From contig CAWIJL010000005.1 in the NCBI GenBank assembly GCA_963836405.1, positions 372,001 through 436,000 on the forward strand: 64,000 bases of DNA, in the 5' to 3' direction. Made by a program: the position numbers and the translations under genes. The DNA is from CAWIJJ01 sp963836405 (lineage in GTDB: Bacteria; Acidobacteriota; Terriglobia; Bryobacterales; Bryobacteraceae). Below, in pieces: positions 63,863 through 64,000 of this stretch. The notes below the pieces were generated by a model that had not been told where the DNA came from, did not search any database, and worked only from the letters and a program-made list of their open reading frames with translations. Every line of letters begins with the position of its first letter. The stretch's first letter is position 1.

Positions 63863-64000
63863 TCATGATATCGCCGGGCCGGAAAGAATCGCGGTGGAGG
63901 GGCGGGGCCTGCGTCCGTTCGCGCACGCCCCGCGTTGGCGCCGATACTCGGCGACGGTGCGGACGGGCTGCCGGTTGACCTGGACGATGACGTCACCGGG
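63863..64000 (-). CDS. C-terminal fragment of a PDZ-domain protein
   Basis: 45 residues at the window end: GDVIVQVNRQPVRTVAEYR is the late part of a PDZ domain, as in HtrA/DegP-type serine proteases and related secreted proteins. It then ends with an unusual short tail and a TGA. The rest lies outside the window. Confidence 0.6.
   Translation of the reverse strand, partial: PGDVIVQVNRQPVRTVAEYRRQRGACANGRRPRPSTAILSGPAIS

Overview
This GC-rich window looks like chromosomal DNA from an Acidobacteriota member, probably of the Bryobacterales/Solibacter type. That placement is inferred from gene content: a Tat-signal Gfo/Idh oxidoreductase, a DUF1080 lipid-free secreted protein, an ECF sigma/anti-sigma pair, a PEP-CTERM-like protein, secreted beta-barrels and short intergenic repeats. 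No rRNA or other phylogenetic marker is present, so it stays tentative.

About 1-29.8 kb, minus strand, is one end of a hybrid NRPS / cis-AT type I PKS cluster. In transcription order it holds: an NRPS module (TubC-type docking, C, A, PCP; A-domain pocket read as DILQLGLIWK, the glycine code); PKS1 (KS-AT-KR-ACP); a PvdE/SyrD-type ABC exporter; a stand-alone TubC-docked thioesterase with a cysteine nucleophile; a type II thioesterase; PKS2 (KS-AT-KR-ACP, VASH acyltransferase); PKS3 (KS-AT-DH-ER-KR-ACP); PKS4 (KS-AT-C-methyltransferase-ACP); and PKS5 (KS-AT..., cut by the window start). The genes are tightly packed and often overlap, with one 250-base break at 18.67-18.92 kb.

At 30-34.4 kb, divergent from the NRPS, are two B12-binding radical SAM proteins (the second an HpnP-like DUF4070 protein) around a small secreted protein. 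They may be tailoring enzymes or unrelated neighbours. A secreted Gfo/Idh oxidoreductase and a divergent LysR/redoxin pair follow, with a strong palindromic operator between them.

The region 37.3-47.4 kb is housekeeping and general accessory DNA: carA-carB, a duplicated beta-barrel protein, an alginate-lyase-family protein, an ABC-2-like exporter pair and a small secreted protein. At 47.4-54.5 kb lie gltD and gltB (minus) and a divergent LysR gene (plus), all recognisable but broken by many single-base indels. Similar damage affects 1.5-5.0 kb and one site near 13.88 kb. Because protein similarity continues across every shift and nearby long genes are clean, I read these as localised sequence errors.

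The region 54.5-64 kb is a looser mix: DUF1080 protein, SEC-C protein, a frameshifted PEP-CTERM-like protein, intergenic repeats with a hydrolase remnant, an outer-membrane protein, an orphan HExxH protein, an FKBP-DinB fusion, an ECF sigma/anti-sigma operon, a TPR-like protein, a small membrane protein and the C-terminus of a PDZ protein.
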